DNA of 33,214 bases from an uncultured Pirellulaceae bacterium (lineage in GTDB: Bacteria > Planctomycetota > Planctomycetia > Pirellulales > Pirellulaceae), in assembly GCA_938010615.1 (NCBI GenBank), contig CALLUY010000135.1, positions 1 through 33,214 of the forward strand, in the 5' to 3' direction. The translations under genes were made by a program, and so were the position numbers. The stretch's first letter is position 1. The number at the start of each line of letters is the position of its first letter. Below are positions 1-7,530 of this stretch, piece by piece. The notes below the pieces were generated by a model. It made no database searches. It was not told the DNA's origin and was given only the letters and a program-made list of their open reading frames with translations.

Positions 1-123
1 TTCAACAGTCGGATTCAGTCGATCAAATCAGCGGCAAGAGGATTCAGATGTTTTGAAAACTACCGAGCAAGGATTCTGTTCTACTGCGGAAAGCTCGATT
101 TGATGCCAAATAGACGCCACTAA
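1..123 (+). pseudogene. C-terminal end of ISL3-family transposase (cut by window edge)
   Basis: Frame 1 is open from the first base to TAA at 121-123 and encodes about 40 residues, including GFRCFENYRARILFYCGKLD. The GFRxFENxRxRILFxCG pattern is the usual C-terminal tail of ISL3 (IS204/IS1001/IS1165) DDE transposases. The rest of the gene lies left of the window, so it cannot be said whether the transposase is intact. It was recognised by family resemblance only, without a search. An element end follows 15 bases later, which supports the call. Confidence 0.75.
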
Positions 124-138
124 AAACCCGGAAGAACC
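1..138 (+). mobile_element. Right end of an ISL3-like insertion sequence
   Basis: The transposase tail stops at 123. At 123-138 the sequence, read on the minus strand, starts GGTTCTTCCGGGTTTT, which resembles the GGnTCTTCcGG terminal inverted repeats of ISL3 elements. This would put the element border at about 138. The 8 bases after it (139-146, AAATAATT) would be the target duplication, since ISL3 elements usually make 8-bp duplications. The left end is outside the window, so neither the matching repeat nor the duplication can be confirmed here. Confidence 0.6.
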
Positions 139-364
139 AAATAATTTGCGTTGGAAGGAGAAGCGAATGCCTCTTGAAAGTGAAGTTTTAAACACGACTA
201 AACGTGAACAGCGAAATGAAACACCAAGTAAAGATTTATTAGTATTTCTCCTAAAGTTGACCGTAAGAACCAAACGCTGCGGCAACTCGAAGTCGTGAAG
301 AGCGCGTTGCAGGATTATCAATCGCTCCATGAATTAACACATACGAAGCAAAAAAGGATTAATC
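139..364 (+). other. IS-flanking intergenic region with a possible small or remnant ORF
   Basis: No confident gene is present. A 43-codon ORF at 167-298 (ATG, TGA) has a good ribosome binding site (GGAAGGAG at 153-160) but an unconvincing product. In another frame, about 232-381 is open and encodes a charged, helix-like stretch (LRQLEVVKSALQDYQSLHE) that runs into the start of the STAS gene. This may be the debris of a gene cut by the insertion sequence. An RsbU-type regulator would suit a STAS neighbour, but that is a guess. Confidence 0.3.
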
Positions 365-853
365 ATGAATTACCTCTCAGGACAGATTGAAGGCGACATT
401 CTTATCGTTGAGTTTCGTGTGGCGGCGGCCATTGATCGTCTTACGGTCGACTCCGTGTCACATGAATGGATGGGTCGCCTGAGAACATCCGGACTCAAGA
501 AGTTGATCATTGACTTCTCGTCGCTTGAGTTTTTGAGCTCCGGCTTGTTGGGCAAGCTTGTGGAGTTGCGTTCGGCTTGCCTACGAACTGGCGTTTCACT
601 GAAATTGTGCTGCCTTTCGCAAGAGCTTAAAAATGTCCTTTCTCTGACGCGATTGAACGGTCAATTCAAAACGTACCACTCTCGGCGAAGTGCGATCGAG
701 CGTTTTAGTGCAGACAATTTTCTCGTACGGCAGGCATTTTTTGCTCGCTATGCCGCTGAGCCTGAAATGGAGTCGATCGGTATTACCAGTGCGCCCACGC
801 GCAGGCTTGAACTATTTCCATCGTCAGGAAATATGGGGTTGCTCGAATTCTAA
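365..853 (+). CDS. STAS-domain protein, anti-sigma factor antagonist-like
   Basis: The product is 162 residues. Residues 1-105 look like a STAS domain of the SpoIIAA/RsbV type: a short beta-rich start (GDILIVEF), then LIIDFSSLEFLSSGLLGKLV at residues 47-66. This corresponds to the phosphorylation loop, with Ser58 at the position of the phosphorylated Ser of SpoIIAA; the Asp usually just before it is Leu57 here. Residues 110-162 form a C-terminal tail I do not recognise. The family binds or releases anti-sigma factors in partner-switching control. No kinase or phosphatase partner is present, although the region upstream is damaged by an insertion sequence. The ATG has AAAAGGA 7 bases upstream. 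Confidence 0.75.
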   Translation: MNYLSGQIEGDILIVEFRVAAAIDRLTVDSVSHEWMGRLRTSGLKKLIIDFSSLEFLSSGLLGKLVELRSACLRTGVSLKLCCLSQELKNVLSLTRLNGQFKTYHSRRSAIERFSADNFLVRQAFFARYAAEPEMESIGITSAPTRRLELFPSSGNMGLLEF

Positions 854-1005
854 ACGAATCGCGGCCGGCAATCGGAAGCTGGGTAAATTGAGCCAAAGGA
901 CCGAACCTCGGCTTTTGAAAATCAGGGCTCACGGATATACTGTTCGGCTTTCCCGAATCGCTCGAACGAGCGCATTTCGTTTGCGCCCAACCGTACATCC
1001 GTCCC

Positions 1006-1506
1006 ATGAAATACACACTAACCCTCAGTCTCGCTTTGCTGGCGGTGTGGTTTCTGTGGTCAGGACACACCGAGCCACATTTGCTCGTCATTGGCGGGCT
1101 TTCTGTTTGGCTATGCATGTGGATTTCGTGGCGAATGGGAATCGTTGACGAAGAAGGAGCCCCTGCGGAACTTGGGCTTCGCCCGCTGATCTACATTCCT
1201 TGGCTGACCAAAGAAATCGTGGTCTCCAATATAGAAGTCACCAAAACGATTCTTTCGCCCAACATGAACTTGAAGCGAAACATGATCGAAATCGGAGCTC
1301 ATCAGGAATCAGAACTCGGCCGAGTGATCTTGGCCAATTCAATCACCCTGACTCCCGGAACCGTTTCGGTAAAGATGGACGGCGATCGCATCCTTGTGCA
1401 CGCGCTTTCATTCGAAGGAGCCGAAGACGATCTCTCTGGTGAAATGGGGCGTCGAATCTGTCGCCTTGAAGGAAGTTCTGGCGATCACGATAAGGAATCC
1501 AATTGA
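1006..1506 (+). CDS. mrpE: Mrp/Mnh cation:proton antiporter subunit E
   Basis: The product is 166 residues, the usual size for MrpE/MnhE. Two hydrophobic segments (residues 4-20 and 26-44) are followed by a soluble part with the family hallmark: RPLIYIPWLTKEIVVSNIEV, then NSITLTPGTVSVKMDGD and a HAL motif near residue 132. MrpE is a membrane subunit of the multisubunit antiporter and matches MbhA of archaeal membrane-bound hydrogenase. It is the first gene of a co-directional operon, and its stop overlaps the next start (TGATG). No strong Shine-Dalgarno sequence precedes the ATG. The promoter is presumably within 854-1005, where I see no clear consensus. Confidence 0.92.
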   Translation: MKYTLTLSLALLAVWFLWSGHTEPHLLVIGGLSVWLCMWISWRMGIVDEEGAPAELGLRPLIYIPWLTKEIVVSNIEVTKTILSPNMNLKRNMIEIGAHQESELGRVILANSITLTPGTVSVKMDGDRILVHALSFEGAEDDLSGEMGRRICRLEGSSGDHDKESN

Positions 1507-1847
1507 TGGAATATGGATTCACGCTGTTCGGATCCGCAGGATATGGGTTCATGCAATACGGCTACATCGCGTGCTCACTGGCGATCTTGGTCACAATGAC
1601 CTTGGCTTTGATCAGAGCAATGCTTGGCCCAACCGTTTTCGATCGCGTGCTGGCGCTGAACATGTTCGGCACGAAAACCGTTTTACTGATTTGCGTCGTG
1701 AGCTTTCTGACCGGCCGGCAAGACTTTATTGATGTCGCCCTTCTATATAGTTTGATGAATTTCATCGGCATGGTTGCACTGCTGCGTTTTTCGCAGCTGG
1801 GTTACTTCGGCGAATCAGAAAACGAACGAACGGGAGCCACCTCATGA
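1506..1847 (+). CDS. mrpF: Mrp/Mnh cation:proton antiporter subunit F
   Basis: The product is 113 residues with three hydrophobic helices. The motif RAMLGPTVFDRVLALNMFGTK in the first half is the MrpF/MnhF (PhaF) signature RxxxGPTxxDRVxAxnxxGt. A TTG at 1503 could extend the frame by one codon, but the ATG at 1506 overlapping the mrpE stop is the natural start. MrpF is a small membrane subunit of the antiporter complex, equivalent to MbhB. Its last four bases overlap the start of mrpG. Confidence 0.92.
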   Translation: MEYGFTLFGSAGYGFMQYGYIACSLAILVTMTLALIRAMLGPTVFDRVLALNMFGTKTVLLICVVSFLTGRQDFIDVALLYSLMNFIGMVALLRFSQLGYFGESENERTGATS

Positions 1848-2182
1848 CGTTGGCTTTGGAAATCATTTCGTGGGTCTTCCTGATCAGCGGTTCCTTCTTC
1901 GCCATCGTTGGCGGGATTGGAATCGTCCGAATGCCCGAGTTTTACTCGCGGCTTCACGGCGGCGGCGTCACCGATACGCTTGGAGCGGGACTGATCCTTG
2001 TTGGCCTTTGTTTTCAGATCAGCAACGGATTCATTCTGGCAAAGCTACTGATGATTCTGTTCTTCCTGATGGTCAGTAGTCCAAGCTCCTGTCACGCGTT
2101 GGCACGATCGGCACTTTCTCAAGGAGTAAATCCGGTCCTCGAAATCAATACTTACGAATCGAACCGCGACAGTAACTCATGA
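1844..2182 (+). CDS. mrpG: Mrp/Mnh cation:proton antiporter subunit G
   Basis: The product is 112 residues with three membrane helices. It carries the MrpG/MnhG (PhaG) signature: GGIGIVRMPEFYSRLHGGGVTDTLGAG at about 23-49, and SPSSCHALARSAL at about 79-91, the family's SPtsaHalarAA motif. Residues after 95 are a short tail lacking the usual charged extension. It is a membrane subunit of the antiporter, equivalent to MbhC. ATGA overlaps with mrpF and with the following gene indicate translational coupling. Confidence 0.92.
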   Translation: MTLALEIISWVFLISGSFFAIVGGIGIVRMPEFYSRLHGGGVTDTLGAGLILVGLCFQISNGFILAKLLMILFFLMVSSPSSCHALARSALSQGVNPVLEINTYESNRDSNS

Positions 2183-2718
2183 TTCTAATCGTCATCCCAA
2201 TTCTCGCGTTGCTCGCATTGACTGCGGTCGCAGTTGCGCGGATCCGTGACTTGTGGGCGGCGGTGATGTTCATGGGAATCTTCAGCTTCCTCGGCGCGAG
2301 CTGGATGCTGATTTTGGATGCTCCCGACGTTGCGTTCACCGAAGCTGCCGTCGGAGCAGGGATATCAACGTTCCTGATGTTGGGGACGTTGGCGTTGACC
2401 GGAAAAACGGAAAAGCCAACGAAGTTTTCGATCGTGCCGCTGATTGTGGTTGGCATCACGGGAGCCGCACTGGTCTACGGAACTTTCGACATGCCGGCGT
2501 ATGGCGACCCGAATGCTCCGATTCAAACTTACCCGAACCCATCCTTCGTCGAGAAATCAGAACACGACATGCATGGCTTGCCGAATGTGGTGACTGCTGT
2601 GCTGGCCAGCTATCGAGGATACGACACGTTGGGTGAGACAGCCGTGATCTTTACGGCGGGAATTGCCGTGCTGTTGATTCTGCGGAAAAATGAAGTCGGC
2701 GAAAAGGAGAGTGTGTGA
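2179..2718 (+). CDS. MrpA C-terminal-like subunit (DUF4040/MbhD plus MbhE domains)
   Basis: The product is 179 residues. Residues 1-75 form a DUF4040/MbhD-type domain (ARIRDLWAAVMFMGIFSFLGA, then DAPDVAFTEAAVGAGIST). This is the part that sits near the C-terminus of full-length MrpA and carries an acidic pair in the membrane. Residues 125-170 resemble MbhE (LPNVVTAVLASYRGYDTLGE and a final helix). In Bacillus-type Mrp these domains belong to the large MrpA; here they are one separate small gene, as MbhD and MbhE are separate genes in archaeal hydrogenases. Automated annotation might call it subunit B. The operon is then interrupted by a 380-base repeat-filled gap before mrpB. Confidence 0.85.
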   Translation: MILIVIPILALLALTAVAVARIRDLWAAVMFMGIFSFLGASWMLILDAPDVAFTEAAVGAGISTFLMLGTLALTGKTEKPTKFSIVPLIVVGITGAALVYGTFDMPAYGDPNAPIQTYPNPSFVEKSEHDMHGLPNVVTAVLASYRGYDTLGETAVIFTAGIAVLLILRKNEVGEKESV

Positions 2719-2771
2719 CTCATGAATAACTTGCCCCGACTCTCAAGCTTGCTCCCATATACAACCTTGCT

Positions 2772-2857
2772 CCCCTCTCCCGAAAATTCGAACCTCAACG
2801 TTCTTTTTGCTCATCAAACTGCGCTCGAATTTTGGGGAGAGGGGTTGGGGGTGAGGG
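2772..2857. repeat. Palindromic repeat, unit A (tail to the right)
   Basis: A 20-base arm at 2772-2791 and its inverse at 2825-2844 pair with one mismatch around a 33-base loop. A G-rich tail, TTGGGGGTGAGGG, follows at 2845-2857. The arm consensus in the window is CCCCTCTCCCCG followed by an AATTCG(GA) core. It belongs to the same family as units at 2946-3033, 7224-7312 and 7391-7479. A long ORF across 2722-3102 is only the translation of this repeat DNA. Confidence 0.9.
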
Positions 2858-2945
2858 AAACCAGATTGGCTTCAGTATCGCAAGCCCAGCCTGTTCTGGA
2901 AATGCAACACTCTTCTCCGGCACATTCCGAGTCTAAAACTCAAGT

Positions 2946-3033
2946 CCCTCACCCCCGGCCCCTCTCCCCGCGAATTCGGACAACGTTTGATTTCAATGTT
3001 GAAGGTTCAGGTCCGAATTCACGGGGAGAGGGG
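2946..3033. repeat. Palindromic repeat, unit B (tail to the left)
   Basis: Arms of 22 bases at 2959-2980 and 3012-3033 pair with one mismatch. The C-rich tail (CCCTCACCCCCGG, 2946-2958) is the reverse complement of the tail of unit A, so the two units point at each other across about 88 bases of unremarkable sequence (2858-2945). This makes a BIME-like mirrored pair that fills the gap between the MbhD/E-like gene and mrpB. Confidence 0.9.
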
Positions 3034-3098
3034 AGCCAGCTAGTTTTTGGTGGGGCGGTCGCTTCGAAAGAAAGCATCGAACCAGAAAGGAGCTGTCC

Positions 3099-3569
3099 GT
3101 GATCTCCTTTCCAATCATTCGAGTGATCACCAAGATCATCATTCCTTACATCCTGTTGTTCGCACTCTACGTTCAGTTCCATGGTGACTTTGGTCCCGGC
3201 GGAGGCTTTCAAGCTGGAGTCATCTTTGCATCGGCATTCATTCTGTACGGACTCGTTTTTGGGCTGCCAGCGATCAAGCGTGTTGCTCCCGTCAAAGTTG
3301 TCGAGAAACTAATCGCGTTGGGCTTGCTGATTTACGCAGGTACTGGTGTCGCCACAATGCTGATTCCCAAGTCCGGCGACGGTGGAACTCAATTGCAATG
3401 CAAATTCCTCGACTACGAAGCACTCAATCACAGCATCGAGTGGTTAGGGCCTTTGTCGGGTCAGCACTTGGGAATCTTTCTGGTTGAGCTAGGCGTTGGA
3501 ATCACAGTGACAGCCGTCATGACGATGGTTTTCTATGCGTTCGCAGGAAGGGAGCCGGTGAAAGGATGA
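3099..3569 (+). CDS. mrpB: Mrp/Mnh cation:proton antiporter subunit B
   Basis: The product is 156 residues, starting at GTG 3099 with AAAGGAG at 3086-3092 as ribosome binding site. It is an MnhB-domain membrane protein: an amphipathic start, helix 1 at about 10-25, then the hallmark FHGDFGPGGGFQAGVIFASAF at about 27-47 and further helices near 50-60, 70-88 and 125-150. MrpB corresponds to MbhF. An upstream in-frame start is unlikely, because the strong ribosome binding site lies just after the repeat pair. The next start overlaps its stop (ATGA). Confidence 0.92.
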   Translation: MISFPIIRVITKIIIPYILLFALYVQFHGDFGPGGGFQAGVIFASAFILYGLVFGLPAIKRVAPVKVVEKLIALGLLIYAGTGVATMLIPKSGDGGTQLQCKFLDYEALNHSIEWLGPLSGQHLGIFLVELGVGITVTAVMTMVFYAFAGREPVKG

Positions 3570-4192
3570 TTGCTCAAATGGATATTGGACAAGCGTTGGG
3601 CCTGTACAACTATTGGGTCGTGATCTTCTTGATGATGACCGGTTTCTACATGGTGATCGCTCGCGGCAACCTGATTAAAACCATCATTGGATTGAACATC
3701 TTTCAAACATCCGTGGTGTTGTTGTACGTGACGATGGGCAAAGTCAAAGGCGGCACGGCGCCGATCATGCCGCTCGATGTAGGACATGGCCATGGCCATG
3801 GCCACGATAGCCACGGCCACGAAGAAGCTCCGCATCACGCAGCCGATGCTGCCGACCATACCATGCTCCAACACCCTCTCTCCGGGAGGGTCGGCGAAGC
3901 CGAGGAGGGACCGGCTTCCTCAGTCGTCGACGCTTCAGGGCACTTCACCGGTATTTCAGAGCCCTCCGTCCAGCTAACCGGATTCGAAGACGCTGCCCAC
4001 TCACACGCTGACACCGCGCATCAAGCCGCCGAAGCCATTTACTCGAATCCGCTGCCGAGCGTTTTGATGCTGACGGCAATCGTTGTCGGAGTCGCAACAA
4101 CTGCACTCGCTCTTGCACTGACCGTTCGCATTCGCGAAGAGTACGGAACGATTGAAGAAGATGAAATTCTGGAAATGGATCGGACTGCGTGA
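3566..4192 (+). CDS. mrpC: Mrp/Mnh antiporter subunit C (NuoK-like) with long His-rich insert
   Basis: The product is 208 residues, whereas MrpC/MnhC is normally about 110-125. Residues 12-60 hold helices 1 and 2 with the family motif RGNLIKTIIGLNIFQTSVVLLYV. Residues 160-190 hold helix 3, starting from the conserved NPLPSVLMLTAIVVGVATTALALAL. Between them, where the family has a short loop, is an insert of about 85 residues. It begins GHGHGHGHDSHGHEEAPHH, contains a stretch encoded by a palindromic DNA repeat (about 103-118), and ends with another His-rich part. The subunit resembles NuoK/MbhG and lies in the proton path. His clusters could bind metal, but no function can be shown. It starts at ATG overlapping mrpB. 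Confidence 0.88.
   Translation: MIAQMDIGQALGLYNYWVVIFLMMTGFYMVIARGNLIKTIIGLNIFQTSVVLLYVTMGKVKGGTAPIMPLDVGHGHGHGHDSHGHEEAPHHAADAADHTMLQHPLSGRVGEAEEGPASSVVDASGHFTGISEPSVQLTGFEDAAHSHADTAHQAAEAIYSNPLPSVLMLTAIVVGVATTALALALTVRIREEYGTIEEDEILEMDRTA
3872..3920. repeat. Short GC-rich palindromic repeat inside mrpC
   Basis: The segment reads CACCCTCTCTCCGGGAGGG, then TCGGCGAAGCCGA (a 5-bp palindrome with 3-base loop at 3891-3903) and GGAGGGACCGG. It resembles intergenic palindromes of planctomycetes rather than coding sequence, yet it keeps the mrpC frame and encodes HPLSGRVGEAEEGPAS. The family identity is from pattern memory; no second copy is visible in this window. Confidence 0.55.
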
Positions 4193-5679
4193 TCGACTTC
4201 GTTTCTCAACTTCCGATCCTGATGATCGTTCTGCCACTGGTAACAGCGCCGATTTGCGTGCTGCTGGGCGGGCGACAACTGACTTATATACTGGCGTTGA
4301 TCGTCGCGTGGTGCGTGTTTGCGATTTCGCTGGCGTGCCTGATTCAAGTCAACCAATCCGGTCCGATTCACTATGAAATCGGAAATTGGAAACCACCCTA
4401 CGGAATCGAATATGTTGTCGACGCGCTGAGCGGCTTCGTGCTGATGTTCGTTTCGTTTCTGGGGGCGATCGTACTGACGTACGGCAAAGCTTCGATCGAC
4501 AAAGAGATCCCTCACTCGAAACACTATTTGTTCTACGCGACGTATCTGTTGTGCATGACGGGTCTGATGGGCATGTGCATTACTGGTGACCTGTTCAACG
4601 TGTTTGTCTTCCTCGAGATCAGTTCGCTTTCGTCTTACGCTTTGATTTCGCTTGGCAAGTCACGCCGTGCACCGCTGGCGGCGCTTCAATATCTGATATT
4701 GGGGACGATCGGAGCCACCTTCCTCCTGATTGGAATCGGGTTGCTCTATCAGATGACCGGAACGCTCAACATGGCCGACATCGCAGGGCGGCTGGACGTT
4801 GAAAACGGTGGTCGAACGCTGCTGGTTGCGTTTGCATTTATGACGATCGGGCTGTTCATTAAGATGGCGGTCTTTCCGCTGCATACGTGGCTGCCCAATG
4901 CTTACACGTACGCACCATCGGTCGTCACAGCTTTCATTGCTGCAACGGCAACCAAGATTTCCGTCTACGCTTTCATTCGATTGATCTACGGAATTTTCAC
5001 GCCGGATTTTGCGTTCAACACTCAGCCGCTCGACAGCGCACTGCTGGCGATGTCGCTGATTGGAATCTTTATCGCGTCGGCGGCGGCAATCTATCAAAGC
5101 GATGTCAAACGCCTGCTGGCTTACTCCAGCATCGGGCAGATCGGCTACATGCTTTTAGGAATCGGCTTGGTTAGCGTCGGTGGATTGGCCGGCGGAATTG
5201 TGCACATGTTTAACCACGCATTGATCAAAGGCGGACTGTTCATGGCGATAGGCTGTTTCGCACTTCGAATCGGATCGGTGAAGCTGGACGACCTTCGCGG
5301 AGCCGGTAAAACGATGCCTTGGACTTCGCTGGCGTTCACGATCGGAGGGCTCGGACTAATCGGCGTTCCATTAACCGCTGGATTCATCAGCAAGTGGATG
5401 TTGCTGACCAGTTCTTTTGAGGCCGGTCGCCCGCAAGTCGCTGCGATGATGCTGGTAAGTTCGTTGCTGGCCGTGGTCTACGTTTGGAAAGTTGTCGAAA
5501 CGCTTTACTTTGCCGATCCTTCGGACGCCGCAGCGAAAGCCAAGGAAGCTCCGATGTCGATGCTGGTTCCACTTTATGTCGTGATCGCAGCCACGGTCGT
5601 GTTTGGAGTTTGGACCGATTGGTCAGCTGGATTGGCGCAGCAAGCTGCCGAGTTCTTGTTTACGGGAGCCAAGCAATGA
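4189..5679 (+). CDS. mrpD: Mrp/Mnh antiporter subunit D (proton-translocating, NuoN/MbhH-like)
   Basis: The product is 496 residues with about 14 membrane helices and a Proton_antipo_M domain at about 130-420. The residues that define proton-pumping antiporter-like subunits are present: Glu143 in NVFVFLEISSLSSYAL (helix 5), Lys225 in FIKMAVFPLHTWLPNAY (helix 7) and Lys256 in ATATKISVYAFIR (helix 8). The segment SDVKRLLAYSSIGQIGY near 302-318 is also typical. It starts at GTG 4189, overlapping the mrpC stop (GTGA), and its own stop overlaps the next ATG. It is the first of three antiporter-like subunits in this operon and corresponds to MbhH. Confidence 0.92.
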   Translation: MIDFVSQLPILMIVLPLVTAPICVLLGGRQLTYILALIVAWCVFAISLACLIQVNQSGPIHYEIGNWKPPYGIEYVVDALSGFVLMFVSFLGAIVLTYGKASIDKEIPHSKHYLFYATYLLCMTGLMGMCITGDLFNVFVFLEISSLSSYALISLGKSRRAPLAALQYLILGTIGATFLLIGIGLLYQMTGTLNMADIAGRLDVENGGRTLLVAFAFMTIGLFIKMAVFPLHTWLPNAYTYAPSVVTAFIAATATKISVYAFIRLIYGIFTPDFAFNTQPLDSALLAMSLIGIFIASAAAIYQSDVKRLLAYSSIGQIGYMLLGIGLVSVGGLAGGIVHMFNHALIKGGLFMAIGCFALRIGSVKLDDLRGAGKTMPWTSLAFTIGGLGLIGVPLTAGFISKWMLLTSSFEAGRPQVAAMMLVSSLLAVVYVWKVVETLYFADPSDAAAKAKEAPMSMLVPLYVVIAATVVFGVWTDWSAGLAQQAAEFLFTGAKQ

Positions 5680-7166
5680 CTCCTGAGAACCTAATCCTGA
5701 TCGCGATGGCATTGCCGTTGGTTGCCGCGATCTGGGTCGCCTTGTTCGGCAAGATTCCCAACGTCCGCGAAGCTGGCTCAATCGTTGTTTCGATCGCAAC
5801 GTTCGCCGTCTGCTGCATGCTGGCCACTCACGTGTTCGCTGACGCTCGGCCGTCAGTAACGCTAAGTGAAATGCTGCCCGGATTTTCAATCTCCTTCACC
5901 GTCGAACCGCTGGGCATGTTGTTCGCGCTGATCGCGTCCGGGCTTTGGATCCTGACGACGATCTATGCGATTGGTTACATGCGTGGCCATCACGAAACAA
6001 ATCAGACACGATTTTTCGTCTGTTTCGCCGTCGCCATCTTCGCGGCGCTTGCAGCTGCCTTCGCAGGGAACCTGTTCACCCTGTTTGTCGCCTACGAGAT
6101 CATGACTGTTTCGACCTATCCGCTGGTCACGCATCACGGCGACGAAAAAGCACGAGCTGGCGGACGAGTCTATCTTGGGATTTTGCTTTCGACTTCGATT
6201 GCATTTTTTATGCTGGCGATCGTTTGGACTTGGCATCTCGCAGGAACGTTGGACTTCAAACCCGGAGGAATTCTGGAACTTGCCTATCGTGGCGGAAAAA
6301 TCGAAACGCTCGGTTTGGCCATCCTGCTAGGTTTATTTGCTTATGGAATTGGCAAAGCAGCGTTGATGCCGTTTCATCGCTGGCTTCCGGCCGCGATGGT
6401 GGCGCCGACTCCGGTCAGTGCGTTGCTTCACGCGGTTGCGGTTGTGAAAGTTGGTGTGTTTAGCGTCCTAAAAATCGTTGTCTATATCTTTGGCTACGAT
6501 CTGATTCGTGAAACTGGAGTCAGCGAATGGCTTTGCTACGTCGCCGGAGCTTCGATTCTGATCGGTTCGCTGGTCGCGATGACCAAGGACAACTTAAAGG
6601 CACGGCTGGCTTATTCGACTGTCAGCCAACTGGCATATATTACGCTGGGGGCGGCGATCGCGACTTCGGGCAGCATCATCGGTAGCGGTATGCATATCGC
6701 AATGCACGCCGTCGGCAAGATCACACTGTTCTTCTGCGCCGGAGCCATCTACGTCGCCGCTCACAAATCAAACATCAGCGATATGCGAGGACTCGGTCGG
6801 GCGATGCCGTTTACGTTCGGTGCGTTCTTGCTGGCCTGCATCAGCATCATCGGCTTGCCTCCGGGCGGTGGAGCATGGAGCAAATGGTTCCTGGCGGTTG
6901 GAACTGCAGATCGAGGCATGTGGTTTCTGTTGGCCACGTTGATGATCAGTTCGCTTTTGAATATCGCTTACCTAGTGCCCGTTCCGATCCTCGCGTTCAT
7001 GACGCCAAAGGGTGCAGAGCGACAGACGTTTAAGGAAGCTCCGCTAATGTGCGTCGTACCGCTTTGCATTACCGCTGTTGGCAGCGTGTTGCTGTTTTTC
7101 TTTGCGGATCAAATTTACGACGTGTTGCTGCCAATCACGGAAGTTACGAAGGAGGTGAAGTCATGA
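5676..7166 (+). CDS. Second MrpD/NuoL-like proton-translocating antiporter subunit
   Basis: The product is 496 residues when started at ATG 5676, which overlaps the mrpD stop; a longer upstream frame is coincidental. It has about 14 helices and a Proton_antipo_M domain. Key residues are Glu141 (LFTLFVAYEIMTVSTYPL), Lys227 (GIGKAALMPFHRWLPAAM) and Lys258 (LHAVAVVKVGVFSVLK). The PTPVSALLHA motif is closer to NuoL/MrpA-N than to MrpD, so it may fill the role of the N-terminal part of MrpA, which is otherwise missing. The subunit would act in the inner membrane with its neighbours. A 364-base repeat-filled gap follows. Confidence 0.85.
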   Translation: MTPENLILIAMALPLVAAIWVALFGKIPNVREAGSIVVSIATFAVCCMLATHVFADARPSVTLSEMLPGFSISFTVEPLGMLFALIASGLWILTTIYAIGYMRGHHETNQTRFFVCFAVAIFAALAAAFAGNLFTLFVAYEIMTVSTYPLVTHHGDEKARAGGRVYLGILLSTSIAFFMLAIVWTWHLAGTLDFKPGGILELAYRGGKIETLGLAILLGLFAYGIGKAALMPFHRWLPAAMVAPTPVSALLHAVAVVKVGVFSVLKIVVYIFGYDLIRETGVSEWLCYVAGASILIGSLVAMTKDNLKARLAYSTVSQLAYITLGAAIATSGSIIGSGMHIAMHAVGKITLFFCAGAIYVAAHKSNISDMRGLGRAMPFTFGAFLLACISIIGLPPGGGAWSKWFLAVGTADRGMWFLLATLMISSLLNIAYLVPVPILAFMTPKGAERQTFKEAPLMCVVPLCITAVGSVLLFFFADQIYDVLLPITEVTKEVKS

Positions 7167-7223
7167 TCTCTCATTTGCAACCAAACTCCCTAAGAAAACC
7201 AAACTCCCAACACAAACTAGACT

Positions 7224-7312
7224 CCCCTCTCCCCGTGAATTCGGAGCTCAACCCATTCCATCCTCATCAAACTCTGCCCGAATTCACGGGGAGAGGGGTT
7301 GGGGGTGAGGGG
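7224..7312. repeat. Palindromic repeat, unit C (tail to the right)
   Basis: Arms of 21 bases at 7224-7244 and 7278-7298 are perfect inverse copies around a 33-base loop. The G-rich tail TTGGGGGTGAGGGG is at 7299-7312. The unit is same family and orientation as 2772-2857. The loops also share a CTCATCAAACT word (2810-2820; 7263-7273), so the units are homologous beyond the stems. Confidence 0.92.
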
Positions 7313-7390
7313 CCTGTCGACGCAAGCTCGATGCCCACAAGCTACTTTAAGCTCCGCGCCTCAACTAGCGGTCTCAACGCAACACCATTT

Positions 7391-7479
7391 CCCCTCACCC
7401 CCAGCCCCTCTCCCCGGAAATTCGGAGAGCGTCTGATCAAATGGCAAAGCGGCAAGCTCCGAATTTTCGGGGAGAGGGG
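7391..7479. repeat. Palindromic repeat, unit D (tail to the left)
   Basis: Arms of 22 bases at 7405-7426 and 7458-7479 pair with one mismatch. The C-rich tail is at 7391-7404. With unit C it forms the same mirrored arrangement as units A and B, with 78 bases between the tails. ORFs spanning 7049-7534 and the minus-strand ORFs here are translations of the repeat. Confidence 0.92.
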
Positions 7480-7530
7480 AGTAATTTTTTGTGGTGTTGA
7501 TGCTCCAATTTTGGCAAGGGAGGTTTCCCA

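Noticed and set aside
28..330. 100-residue minus-strand ORF at the left edge
   Set aside because: It is opposite the transposase tail and the element end, with no recognisable family.
2722..3102. 126-residue plus-strand ORF between the MbhD/E-like gene and mrpB
   Set aside because: It is a translation of two palindromic repeat units (PRPLSPRIRTTF-type sequence) with no ribosome binding site, and mrpB has its own strong one.
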